Positions 48,746 through 54,845 of a stretch of DNA of 64,000 bases are shown one piece after another. The position numbers were made by a program, and so were the translations under genes. The stretch is from Paracoccus sp. C2R09 (lineage in GTDB: Bacteria; Pseudomonadota; Alphaproteobacteria; Rhodobacterales; Rhodobacteraceae). Location: NCBI RefSeq assembly GCF_018860625.1, contig NZ_JAHKQB010000019.1, forward strand, positions 47,702 through 111,701, read 5' to 3'. Every line of letters starts with the position of its first letter. Position 1 is the first letter of the stretch. Below the pieces are notes generated by a model, which was given only the letters and a program-made list of their open reading frames with translations, ran no database searches and was not told the origin of the DNA.

Positions 48746-49039
48746 TCAGCGGATCATGATCTCGTCGGCGCGGATCAGGCCCAGCACGTCGCGGGCGCGT
48801 TCGTCCAGCAGGTCGAGGTCCAGGTATTCGTCCGACAGGCGGTGCGTCAGGTTCTGCATCTGGGCCACCTCGTCGCGCAGGGCATTGCGCTGTTCGACCA
48901 GCTCGGCCGTCTCGGCCTCGATCTGGATGCGGCGAAGGATGCCCGACGGCCCCTGAACGGCGGCATATGCGAAATACAGCGCCAGCGCGCAGAAGAGGAC
49001 GATGAACACGGTCGCGCCGATCGAAAGGCGTTGCGGCAT
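48746..49039 (-). CDS. FtsB/DivIC-like septum formation protein
   Basis: 97 residues from ATG 49039 (AAGGGAAG upstream). A short cytoplasmic start, one transmembrane helix at about 9-28 and a coiled coil at about 32-65 (R-I-Q-I-E-A-E-T-A-E-L-V-E-Q-R-N-A-L-R-D), then a small C-terminal region with D-L-L-D-E-R-A-R-D-V-L-G. This matches the septum formation initiator family (FtsB, DivIC), which joins FtsL and FtsQ in the divisome. In alphaproteobacteria it commonly lies just before pdhA, as here. Confidence 0.85.
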   Translation of the reverse strand: MPQRLSIGATVFIVLFCALALYFAYAAVQGPSGILRRIQIEAETAELVEQRNALRDEVAQMQNLTHRLSDEYLDLDLLDERARDVLGLIRADEIMIR

Positions 49040-49099
49040 GGTGGCTTCCCTTATGTCGCGGTCATCATGCCACAAGCGCCGCCCGGTGGGGAATCCCCG

Positions 49100-49879
49100 T
49101 CAGGCGCGTTCGGCAAAGATGGTTTCCAGGCTGCGCGCCTCGTCGGCAAGACCCCAGGGCGCGTTCAGGATCCACATCCCGGAACCGACCATGGCGTGGC
49201 CGGGCCGGGCGGGGGGGAATCGCACCTCGGACGACAGCGCATCCGGATGATCGGCCATCAGGGCGCGCGTCATCGGCAGATGCCGTTCGTCGGTCAGGAT
49301 CGGATACCAAAGCGCGATGACGCCCACGTTCCACTTTCGCACGATCTTGGCGATGTGGCGGGGGATGTCGGCGTAATCCGTCTTCACCTCGAAGCTGGGA
49401 TCGATCAGCAGCATGCCCCGGCGGGGATTGGGCGGGCAGACCGCCTGCGCCATCTCGAATCCGTCGCGCTGGTGCAGGGTCGCGAATCCGCTGATTTGCC
49501 ACAGGGCATCATGTTCGGCCGGATGCAGTTCCGCCAGGTACGCGCGATCGTCGGGACGCAGGAAATGCGCCGCGATCAACGGCGATCCCGGATAGCTGTC
49601 CGGCCCGCGCGTGGCGCGGATCGCGTGCAGCGCCCGCATCAGCGGATGATCGGCGGGCAGCCAGCCCTCGGCCAAGGCGCGCTCGATCCCGGCGGCGGCC
49701 TCGCCCGTCTTGCGGGCCTCGGCCCCGTCAAGGCGATAGAGCCCGCGCCCGGCATGGGTTTCCAGGTAGGACAGCGGCTTGTCCTTGCGCGTGAGGTATT
49801 CCATCGCCGATGCAAGCAGCGCGTGCTTGTGCAGATCGGCAAGGTTTCCGGCGTGATAGGCGTGCTGGTAACTGAGCAT
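49100..49879 (-). CDS. rlmJ: RlmJ, 23S rRNA (adenine2030-N6)-methyltransferase
   Basis: 259 residues, close to E. coli RlmJ (280). The opening L-S-Y-Q-H-A-Y-H-A-G-N-L-A-D-L-H-K-H is diagnostic; Y-L-E-T-H-A-G-R-G-L-Y binds SAM and the catalytic D-P-S-F-E (variant of D-P-P-Y/F-E) is present. Free-standing, minus strand. Confidence 0.94.
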   Translation of the reverse strand: MLSYQHAYHAGNLADLHKHALLASAMEYLTRKDKPLSYLETHAGRGLYRLDGAEARKTGEAAAGIERALAEGWLPADHPLMRALHAIRATRGPDSYPGSPLIAAHFLRPDDRAYLAELHPAEHDALWQISGFATLHQRDGFEMAQAVCPPNPRRGMLLIDPSFEVKTDYADIPRHIAKIVRKWNVGVIALWYPILTDERHLPMTRALMADHPDALSSEVRFPPARPGHAMVGSGMWILNAPWGLADEARSLETIFAERA

Positions 49880-49917
49880 GCCCAGCCCATAGCGCCATTG
49901 CGGGCCCTGGGGAAGGC

Positions 49918-50130
49918 TTACTCGGCGCGTTTGACCTCGGACCGGCTTTTCAGCACGCGGTCGCCGTCATCCTGTTCGATCATGTAGGCGGGATCGTCCC
50001 TGGACGCATCGCGCGTGACCTTCGATCCCTTGATCGTCCGTTCGACCTTGTCGTGAAAGATTTCCGTGATCTTGCCGGCCCCCTTGCCGTTGCCCCAGTC
50101 CCATTCGACCTTCGTGCCCTTGCGCAGCAT
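49918..50130 (-). CDS. DUF2945 (TUDOR-like) small protein
   Basis: 70 residues: G-x-x-V-E-W-D-W-G-N-G-K-G-A-G-K-I-T-E-I-F and D-D-P-A-Y-M-I-E-Q-D-D-G-D-R-V-L-K are the pattern of the short 'hypervirulence-associated protein TUDOR' family (DUF2945). No enzymatic role known. It starts 70 bases past the last hairpin of the sRNA array on the same strand, after an apparent terminator. Confidence 0.82.
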   Translation of the reverse strand: MLRKGTKVEWDWGNGKGAGKITEIFHDKVERTIKGSKVTRDASRDDPAYMIEQDDGDRVLKSRSEVKRAE

Positions 50131-50199
50131 GACGCATCCCCTGTCCGTGACATGTCGGGATCAATGTGGATGCGGGTTTTCGGTTCCGGAAATGAGAAA

Positions 50200-50235
50200 G
50201 CGGCGACACCCAGGGAGGAGGAGGGGTGTCGCCGC
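50200..50235 (-). ncRNA. CcsR-type hairpin 1 (terminal copy, also terminator-like)
   Basis: Perfect 12-bp stem: GCGGCGACACCC (50200-50211) with GGGTGTCGCCGC (50224-50235). On the transcribed strand the stem is followed by CTTTCTCATTT, so this last hairpin probably also ends transcription of the array. Confidence 0.85.
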
Positions 50236-50236
50236 C

Positions 50237-50270
50237 GAACGCTGGCCCAGGGAGGAGGAGGGGCCGCGTA
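50237..50270 (-). ncRNA. CcsR-type hairpin 2
   Basis: GGCCC (50244-50248) pairs with GGGCC (50261-50265); loop holds the motif. Near-identical to hairpin 6. Confidence 0.8.
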
Positions 50271-50275
50271 GTGTT

Positions 50276-50310
50276 GCGGTGCTGGCCAGGGAGGAGGAGG
50301 GCCACACCGC
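50276..50310 (-). ncRNA. CcsR-type hairpin 3
   Basis: Two-part stem: GCGGTG (50276-50281) with CACCGC (50305-50310), and GGCC (50284-50287) with GGCC (50300-50303). Homologous to hairpin 7. Confidence 0.83.
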
Positions 50311-50312
50311 TT

Positions 50313-50350
50313 GCGCAAGGTCCGGGAGGGAGGAGGAGAGGACCCAGCGC
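50313..50350 (-). ncRNA. CcsR-type hairpin 4
   Basis: Outer GCGC (50313-50316) with GCGC (50347-50350), inner GGTCC (50319-50323) with GGACC (50340-50344). Homologous to hairpin 8. Confidence 0.83.
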
Positions 50351-50355
50351 AATTC

Positions 50356-50379
50356 GGTTGCCGCGAATGGGGCGGCTAT
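50356..50379 (-). repeat. Inter-block spacer hairpin, copy 1
   Basis: 24 bases identical to 50545-50568. GCCGC (50360-50364) pairs with GCGGC (50372-50376); no CCTCCTCCC motif. It separates four-hairpin blocks and could be a processing signal. Confidence 0.6.
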
Positions 50380-50385
50380 CTAGGC

Positions 50386-50422
50386 GCGGCGACACCCAGG
50401 GAGGAGGAGAGGGTGCCGCCGC
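50386..50422 (-). ncRNA. CcsR-type hairpin 5
   Basis: Same arms as hairpin 1 with one A-C mismatch: left arm 50386-50397, right arm 50411-50422. Starts the duplicated block, 186 bases from hairpin 1. Confidence 0.83.
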
Positions 50423-50427
50423 TGAAC

Positions 50428-50456
50428 GCTGGCCCAGGGAGGAGGAGGGGCCGCGT
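50428..50456 (-). ncRNA. CcsR-type hairpin 6
   Basis: GGCCC (50431-50435) pairs with GGGCC (50448-50452). Near-identical to hairpin 2. Confidence 0.8.
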
Positions 50457-50463
50457 ATGGGGT

Positions 50464-50500
50464 GCGGTTCGGCCCAGGGAGGAGGAGAGGGCTTCACCGC
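50464..50500 (-). ncRNA. CcsR-type hairpin 7
   Basis: GCGGT (50464-50468) with ACCGC (50496-50500) and an inner GCCC (50472-50475) with GGGC. Homologous to hairpin 3, with arm changes that keep pairing. Confidence 0.8.
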
Positions 50501-50503
50501 GTA

Positions 50504-50540
50504 GCGCGGGTCCGGGAGGGAGGAGGAGAGGACCCGGCGC
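50504..50540 (-). ncRNA. CcsR-type hairpin 8
   Basis: GGGTCC (50508-50513) with GGACCC (50530-50535), extended by GCGC (50504-50507) with GCGC (50537-50540). Homologous to hairpin 4. Confidence 0.83.
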
Positions 50541-50544
50541 ATAA

Positions 50545-50568
50545 GGTTGCCGCGAATGGGGCGGCTAT
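50545..50568 (-). repeat. Inter-block spacer hairpin, copy 2
   Basis: Identical 24 bases to the spacer at 50356-50379, again just beyond a block of four hairpins. Confidence 0.6.
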
Positions 50569-50574
50569 GAGGTC

Positions 50575-50610
50575 GCGGCGGTCCCGAGGGAGGAGGAGTG
50601 GGACCGCCGC
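50575..50610 (-). ncRNA. CcsR-type hairpin 9
   Basis: Perfect 11-bp stem: 50575-50585 with 50600-50610 (GCGGCGGTCCC / GGGACCGCCGC). Belongs to the divergent block next to the DUF1127 gene. Confidence 0.87.
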
Positions 50611-50615
50611 TGCTG

Positions 50616-50652
50616 GCGCGAAACCCCTAAGGGAGGAGGGGGGTTCCGTCGC
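50616..50652 (-). ncRNA. CcsR-type hairpin 10
   Basis: AACCCC (50622-50627) with GGGGTT (50640-50645), weaker outer CG pairs. The loop copy reads GGGAGGAGGGGG, so the motif is extended by G. Confidence 0.8.
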
Positions 50653-50660
50653 GTCTTATA

Positions 50661-50698
50661 GGCGGCATCTCCGAGGGAGGAGGAGTGGAGATGCCGCC
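50661..50698 (-). ncRNA. CcsR-type hairpin 11
   Basis: Perfect 12-bp stem: GGCGGCATCTCC (50661-50672) with GGAGATGCCGCC (50687-50698). Arm sequence is unlike the other copies, good evidence that pairing and not sequence is selected. Confidence 0.88.
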
Positions 50699-50702
50699 GA
50701 TC

Positions 50703-50729
50703 CCGACCCAGGGAGGAGGAGAGGGTCGG
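50703..50729 (-). ncRNA. CcsR-type hairpin 12 (first transcribed)
   Basis: CCGACCC (50703-50709) with GGGTCGG (50723-50729). It is 11 bases past the DUF1127 stop, so the first RNA would be cut directly from the mRNA end. Confidence 0.85.
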
Positions 50730-50740
50730 TAGAGGAATTC

Positions 50741-50965
50741 TTATTTCTTGCCCCAGGCGGCTTCGTGGGCCAGACGGGTGATCATCGAGCGGTTGATGCC
50801 CAGATCGGCAAGGTCGCGGTTGGTCAGCGCGTTCAGTTCGCGGACCGTCTGCTTGTAAACGGCACGGCGGGCGCGGTTTTCCTGCATGCGCAGGATCGCG
50901 TTCTGCAGGCGGCCGGTCAGGCCGGTTGCGGCGACGGCGTTTTGCGTTTGAGCGATAGCAGCCAT
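50741..50965 (-). CDS. DUF1127 small protein, host gene of the CcsR array (CcaF1-like)
   Basis: 74 residues from ATG 50965 (AAGGA upstream). The C-terminal R-E-L-N-A-L-T-N-R-D-L-A-D-L-G-I-N-R-S-M-I is the DUF1127 (YjiS) signature; the N-terminal part is Ala/Gln-rich and basic. Rhodobacter's counterpart is cotranscribed with CcsR RNAs under stress sigma factors and is reported to bind RNA and affect their processing; that role is carried over by analogy. Basic composition (many K, R) fits RNA binding. Confidence 0.88.
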   Translation of the reverse strand: MAAIAQTQNAVAATGLTGRLQNAILRMQENRARRAVYKQTVRELNALTNRDLADLGINRSMITRLAHEAAWGKK

Positions 50966-51300
50966 GTTCGTTTCCTTTCGGTTCATCCTTCGCACCGTCC
51001 CCGGATTGGTCCGGCGCTGCGTTGAGATGAAGATGGCGCTAACCGCATCGATTCACAACGCACGCTTTGGGAATGCTGCCATGCAGCAAATGCATGACTG
51101 AAGCTGACCTATCGTTAGCTTGTGTGATGAAATGCTGTCACAAAATTGATACGACACATTCGTTAACGGTAACGGAATCGCCCCGAAAACCCAATGTTCC
51201 AAGGCGGTTGCGGAGGGTCTTCGGACAGCCTGACGCAGCCCATTGAGATGCCCCGCGCGATGCGTCATGCTGCGCGCGTTCTTACGAAAGGCTGCCGCTC
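50966..51300. other. Divergent control region between the DUF1127 gene and mrp
   Basis: 335 bases without a gene, clearly AT-richer than the flanks from about 51045 to 51180. It should hold promoters for both directions. Only one pair of hexamers stood out (51030-51058, minus strand). No RNA gene recognised. Confidence 0.6.
51030..51058 (-). promoter_or_regulatory. Tentative stress (RpoH-like) promoter of the DUF1127-CcsR transcript
   Basis: Minus strand TTGTGA (51053-51058), 17 bases, CATCTT (51030-51035), about 65 bases ahead of the ATG. The Rhodobacter counterpart is transcribed by RpoHI/RpoHII; the match here is loose. Confidence 0.3.
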
Positions 51301-52359
51301 ATGTCCGTCACGCGCGAAACGATATTGGCCACGATCGCGGATATTCCGCTTCCGCAGGGTGGAAAACTGCAAGAGGCGGACCTGATCCGTGCCCTTGTCG
51401 TCGAGGATCGCGCGGTGCGATTCGTCATCGAGGTGGCCGATGCGGATGCCGCCAAGGCGATGTCGGGCGTCGAGGCCGAGGCCAAGCGCCGGATCGAGGC
51501 GCTGGACGGCGTGGACAGCGTCAGCATCGTCACCACCGCCCCGGCCAAGGCGCCGCCGCAACTGAAGGTCGGCGGCCACGCCACGCCCCAGCAGGGTCCG
51601 CAGCCGATTCCCGGTGTGCGCCACATCGTGGCCATCGGTTCGGGCAAGGGCGGCGTCGGCAAATCGACCGTCACCGCGAACCTTGCAGTCGCGCTTGCCA
51701 GGGCCGGCAAGAAGGTCGGCCTGCTGGATGCCGACATATATGGCCCCTCGCAGCCGCGCATGATGGGCGTGTCGGGCAAGCCCCACAGCCCCGACGGCAA
51801 GCGGATCGAGCCGATGTATGCGCATGGCGTCACGGTCATGTCGCTTGGGCTGATGCTGCGCGAGGGCGAGGCCGTCGTCTGGCGCGGTCCCATGCTGATG
51901 GGCGCGATGCAACAGATGCTGCAGCAGGTGAACTGGGGAGAGCTGGACGTCCTGCTGATCGACCTGCCGCCCGGCACGGGCGACGTGCAGCTGAGCCTCT
52001 GCCAGAAGGCGCCGGTCACGGGGGCGGTCATCGTGTCGACCCCGCAGGACGTTGCGCTTCTGGATGCGCGCCGCGCGATCGACATGTTCAACAAGCTCAA
52101 GACCCCCGTCCTGGGCATGATCGAGAACATGACGAGCTATGTCTGCCCCAATTGCGGCCACGAGGCGCATCTGTTCGGGCATGGCGGCGTCGTGCAGGAG
52201 GCCGAGATGCTGAAGCTGCCGCTTCTGGGTCAGCTGCCGCTGGAGATCGAGACCCGGCTGGCAGGGGATTCGGGCAAGCCCGTCGCCACGACCGACAGCC
52301 CGGCAGCATCCGCCTATGCCGACCTGGCCGCGCGCCTGATCGCGCAGGGCGTGATCTGA
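51301..52359 (+). CDS. mrp: Mrp (ApbC/Nbp35-type) iron-sulfur cluster carrier
   Basis: P-loop ATPase that moves Fe-S clusters to apo-proteins. 352 residues: an N-terminal DUF59 (MIP18-like) domain to about 75, a Pro/Ala linker, then the MinD-like domain with Walker A G115-K-G-G-V-G-K-S-T and [11 protein letters not shown]. The cluster-binding pair C282-P-N-C285 is present. Free-standing on the plus strand between the sRNA locus and the dcw leader. Confidence 0.95.
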   Translation: MSVTRETILATIADIPLPQGGKLQEADLIRALVVEDRAVRFVIEVADADAAKAMSGVEAEAKRRIEALDGVDSVSIVTTAPAKAPPQLKVGGHATPQQGPQPIPGVRHIVAIGSGKGGVGKSTVTANLAVALARAGKKVGLLDADIYGPSQPRMMGVSGKPHSPDGKRIEPMYAHGVTVMSLGLMLREGEAVVWRGPMLMGAMQQMLQQVNWGELDVLLIDLPPGTGDVQLSLCQKAPVTGAVIVSTPQDVALLDARRAIDMFNKLKTPVLGMIENMTSYVCPNCGHEAHLFGHGGVVQEAEMLKLPLLGQLPLEIETRLAGDSGKPVATTDSPAASAYADLAARLIAQGVI

Positions 52360-52431
52360 CCCTCTGATCCGATCGCCTGCCCGGGCAGCACGTCTGGGCG
52401 GCCGGCGGGAATTCACGGAACCCTCGGGAAA

Positions 52432-52465
52432 AGACGGGAGAGGCCGGGCGGCCCCTCTCGTCTTC
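52432..52465 (+). terminator. Probable intrinsic terminator after mrp
   Basis: 14-bp stem with one G-T pair and one mismatch (52432-52445 with 52450-52463), 4-base loop, then TCG. The T-tract is weak, so termination may be partial. Confidence 0.5.
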
Positions 52466-52710
52466 GTGATTCTGCGTGATCGGCATCGGCTGCTGCATTC
52501 GGACGCTCAAATGCGCTGCATATTGCATTGGCAGCCCTGTTGCAGGGATGCGCCAGTCGCAGGCGCGTGGCTGGACGGCGTTCCTTCCCATATTTCGTGA
52601 CCACCCTGCGCTTCGCCACCATAAGTTGTGACGCCCGGCGGTCTTCACGCGTCTGCAGAAAAACTTTCCACTGTAAGGTTGGCTGCGAAACCCCGCCGAG
52701 TAGGGAAAAA
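52466..52710. other. Intergenic stretch upstream of the dcw promoter, no gene seen
   Basis: No coding frame with a ribosome site, and no tRNA cloverleaf or RNase P RNA core motifs were found. AT content rises toward the right end. A possible second promoter pair (TTGGCT at 52679, TAGGGA at 52701, 16-base spacer) is present but weak. Confidence 0.4.
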
Positions 52711-52735
52711 TTCCGTTGCTTCCCGTAAAATCCCA
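52711..52735 (-). promoter_or_regulatory. Three MraZ-type boxes at 10-base spacing
   Basis: Read on the minus strand: TGGGA (52731-52735), CGGGA (52721-52725), CGGAA (52711-52715), each separated by 5 bases. MraZ binds direct TGGG-type repeats spaced by five bases upstream of its own gene and represses the dcw cluster. Box orientation is opposite to mraZ. Confidence 0.55.
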
Positions 52736-52744
52736 TGGCACAAC
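52716..52744 (+). promoter_or_regulatory. Candidate dcw/UpsM promoter overlapping the MraZ boxes
   Basis: TTGCTT (52716-52721), 17 bases, CACAAC (52739-52744), start near 52750. The -10 is poor. The position agrees with the long mraZ leader known in Rhodobacter. Confidence 0.35.
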
Positions 52745-52749
52745 GAACT

Positions 52750-52977
52750 CACGAAAACGGGCAGTGACTAAGGGGCGACCAAGACCCCGACGAAGATCGA
52801 AGCAGGCTTCATACAGGCATCCGTTTTCCAACATCGACCGGCCCGCACGTGCGAGCAGCACCTCCCCCAGGTGGCGCGTGACAGGGACGGCGGCCAACCC
52901 CGAAAAGGGGCCCGGGTGACGGGAACGAGGGCGGCGGATCGGGCAGTGGCAGCGGCTCGATCCGCCCTTTCTCGTTT
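52750..52977 (+). ncRNA. UpsM-type sRNA from the mraZ 5' leader
   Basis: About 230 bases between the candidate promoter and an intrinsic terminator that ends 43 bases before mraZ. In Rhodobacter the dcw leader is largely terminated to give the abundant sRNA UpsM, with read-through feeding the cluster; position, size and terminator agree. Internal hairpins include CACCT/AGGTG with a C-rich loop (about 52858-52873). The 5' end is inferred. No detailed sequence alignment to UpsM was possible. Confidence 0.6.
52933..52977 (+). terminator. Leader terminator ahead of mraZ
   Basis: GGCGGATCG (52933-52941) pairs with CGATCCGCC (52958-52966), with extra pairs inside the loop, then CTTTCTCGTTT. Efficient termination here would make the sRNA and limit cell-wall and division gene expression. 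Confidence 0.8.
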
Positions 52978-53019
52978 CAGGGCAGGGCCCATGGGCAGGA
53001 CAGTGAGGGCGGACGCAAG

Positions 53020-53532
53020 GTGGCGCGGAAGTTCAGAGGCACCGAAACCGTCAAGGTCGATGGCAAGGGTCGCATGTCGATCCCGGCCCGGCTGCGTCGT
53101 GTCTTCGATGCGGGCGATCCGTCCTTTGCCGCATCCAATGCCGGGCGCACCCAGCTGGTGGCCGTCTACGGTCCCGATTGGTGGAACTGGCTGGAACTCT
53201 ATACCATCGACGCCATCGAAGAGATCGACGAACAGATCGATGCCCTGCCGCGCGGCAGCCAGGAACGACGCTGGCTGGAGCTGCTGATGAACGGGCAATC
53301 CACCGATCTGGACATCGACAAGGAAGGCCGCATGGTCCTGCCGCTGAAGCTGCGCGAAAAGCTGGGCTTCGGCGACGGGGCTGAAACGGTCTTCGAATCA
53401 CGTGGCGACTACATCCAGGTCTATCTGCCCGAATCCCGTCCCAAGGATGTCGAGGCGCTGGAGCAGTTCGCCGAAAGTCACGGACCGGAATTCGACCCGC
53501 GCGTCTTCCTCAGCCGCAATAAAGAGGGCTGA
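53020..53532 (+). CDS. mraZ: MraZ, dcw transcriptional regulator
   Basis: 170 residues, AbrB-fold, with two SpoVT-type halves: V-D-G-K-G-R-M-S-I-P-A-R-L-R (about 12-25) and D-K-E-G-R-M-V-L-P-L-K-L-R (about 106-118), each with the D-x-K/E-G-R-hydrophobic DNA-binding loop. Start is GTG 53020, with GGGCGG a little upstream; alignment to the family supports it. First gene of the dcw cluster, three bases from rsmH. Likely represses its own promoter. Confidence 0.95.
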   Translation: MARKFRGTETVKVDGKGRMSIPARLRRVFDAGDPSFAASNAGRTQLVAVYGPDWWNWLELYTIDAIEEIDEQIDALPRGSQERRWLELLMNGQSTDLDIDKEGRMVLPLKLREKLGFGDGAETVFESRGDYIQVYLPESRPKDVEALEQFAESHGPEFDPRVFLSRNKEG

Positions 53533-53535
53533 CCA

Positions 53536-54504
53536 TTGGCAGATCCGCATATTCCCGTACTTCTCAATCCCCTTCTGCGCGCGGTCGATGCGGTCGCGGG
53601 CGTCTGGCTGGACGGCACCTTCGGGGCGGGCGGTTATGCCCGCGGGCTACTGGCCGCGGGCGCCGATGTCGTGATCGGCGTCGATCGCGACCCTTCGGTG
53701 TTTCGCATGGCCGATGCGTGGCGGGGCGAACATGGCGACCGCCTGCGCCTGGTCGAGGGCACGTTTTCCGACATGGACAGCCTGGCGGGCGAGCCGCTGG
53801 ACGGTGTGGTCCTGGATCTTGGCGTCAGCTCGATGCAGCTGGACCAGGCCGATCGCGGGTTCTCGTTCCTGCGTGACGGTCCCCTGGACATGCGCATGGG
53901 GGACGACGGACCGTCCGCCGCAGACCTGCTGAACACGGCCGAGGAATCCATGATCGCGGATGTCCTTTATCACTATGGCGAGGAACGGGCCTCGCGCAGG
54001 ATCGCGCGGGCGATCGTCATGGCGCGCCCGCTGACGCGCACCTCGCAGCTGGCCGAGGTCGTGGCCTCGTGCCTGCCGCGTCCGAAACCGGGTCAGAGCC
54101 ATCCTGCCACGCGCAGCTTCCAGGCGATCCGCATCTGGGTGAACGACGAATTCGGCCAGCTGGTCGCGGGACTGTCCGCCGCGGAACGCGCGCTGAAGCC
54201 CGGCGGCAAGCTGGCCGTGGTCAGCTTCCATTCGCTGGAGGACCGGATCGTCAAGCGCTTCATGCAGGCCCGCGCCGACAGCGGCGGGGGCGGCAACCGC
54301 TATGCCCCCGTGCAGGAGGAACGCCAGCCCGCCTTTACCCTGCCCACGCGCCGCGCGATCGGGCCGGACCCGGACGAACTGAAGGTGAACCCGCGCGCCC
54401 GTTCGGCCCTGCTGCGGGTGGCCATCCGCACCGAGGCGCCGGCAGGCAGCGTCGATGCCCGGTCGCTTGCCATGCCGAGGCTGCCCGGACGGGAGGGCGC
54501 CTGA
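53536..54504 (+). CDS. rsmH: RsmH (MraW), 16S rRNA m4C1402 methyltransferase
   Basis: 322 residues. [10 protein letters not shown] start, D-G-T-F-G-A-G-G-Y (SAM loop), [10 protein letters not shown] near residue 96 and [13 protein letters not shown] are all diagnostic. Starts at TTG 53536, the only start before the conserved region, with GAGG 8 bases upstream. Overlaps ftsL (TGATG). Confidence 0.96.
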   Translation: MADPHIPVLLNPLLRAVDAVAGVWLDGTFGAGGYARGLLAAGADVVIGVDRDPSVFRMADAWRGEHGDRLRLVEGTFSDMDSLAGEPLDGVVLDLGVSSMQLDQADRGFSFLRDGPLDMRMGDDGPSAADLLNTAEESMIADVLYHYGEERASRRIARAIVMARPLTRTSQLAEVVASCLPRPKPGQSHPATRSFQAIRIWVNDEFGQLVAGLSAAERALKPGGKLAVVSFHSLEDRIVKRFMQARADSGGGGNRYAPVQEERQPAFTLPTRRAIGPDPDELKVNPRARSALLRVAIRTEAPAGSVDARSLAMPRLPGREGA

Positions 54505-54845
54505 TGCGGTCCCTCGCCTATCTTGCCGGGGTGCTGGTCCTGATGGGCCTGGCCTTCTGGGCCTATCGCGAGAATTACGCCACCCAGGCCGCCATCGGTC
54601 AGATGGGGCAGGTCCAGCGCGAGATCGCGGGCCTGCGCGAGGAACTGGGCGTGCTGCGCGCGGAATGGGCCTATCTGAACCGTCCCGACCGGCTGAGCGG
54701 GCTTGTCGATCTGAATTTCAACCGCCTGCAGCTCGTGCCCCTCGAATCCGAACAGTTCGTGGGGCCGGGCCATGTAGATTACCCGAAGCCCCCCGAACCC
54801 GCCGTCGATCCCGAAGGTGTCGCCCAGATCGAGGAACAGCCATGA
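54504..54845 (+). CDS. ftsL: FtsL-like divisome protein
   Basis: 113 residues. One transmembrane helix at about 3-21, then a leucine-rich coiled coil (about 30-60: I-G-Q-M-G-Q-V-Q-R-E-I-A-G-L-R-E-E-L) ending L-N-R-P-D-R-L-S-G-L-V, as in alphaproteobacterial FtsL. Assigned largely by topology and its place between rsmH and ftsI; sequence similarity in this family is low. Forms the FtsQLB complex, possibly with the FtsB-like protein at 48746. Confidence 0.85.
   Translation: MRSLAYLAGVLVLMGLAFWAYRENYATQAAIGQMGQVQREIAGLREELGVLRAEWAYLNRPDRLSGLVDLNFNRLQLVPLESEQFVGPGHVDYPKPPEPAVDPEGVAQIEEQP

Larger units (their letters stand above)
50200..50729 (-). repeat. Array of twelve CcsR/'cuckoo'-type hairpins with CCTCCTCCC loops
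   Basis: Twelve copies of the 9-mer CCTCCTCCC (minus strand) lie at plus-strand positions 50213, 50250, 50289, 50328, 50399, 50437, 50477, 50518, 50588, 50631, 50675 and 50711. Almost every copy is flanked by arms that pair with each other (5-12 bp), placing the motif in a hairpin loop. Arm sequences differ while pairing is kept, so structure is conserved. The array begins about 10 bases after a DUF1127 gene, as for the CcsR RNAs of Rhodobacter, whose CCUCCUCCC loops resemble an anti-Shine-Dalgarno. Three blocks of four hairpins: 50575-50729, 50386-50540, 50200-50350; the last two are near-identical. Known CcsRs are, as I recall, double hairpins, so this may be six mature RNAs. Confidence 0.88.

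Noticed and set aside
50226..50544. Short plus-strand frames across the sRNA array.
   Set aside because: Gly/Arg-rich products forced by the GGGAGGAGG repeats; they follow no family and have no proper starts, since every motif itself looks like a Shine-Dalgarno.
50200..50729. The repeat array as a CRISPR.
   Set aside because: The common part is a short 9-mer at hairpin loops, spacing varies, and the flanking 'spacers' pair with each other. No cas genes nearby.
52360..53019. RNase P RNA or a tRNA in the long gap before mraZ.
   Set aside because: The conserved RNase P core segments are absent and no cloverleaf with a T-loop was found; a UpsM-type leader explains the terminator better.
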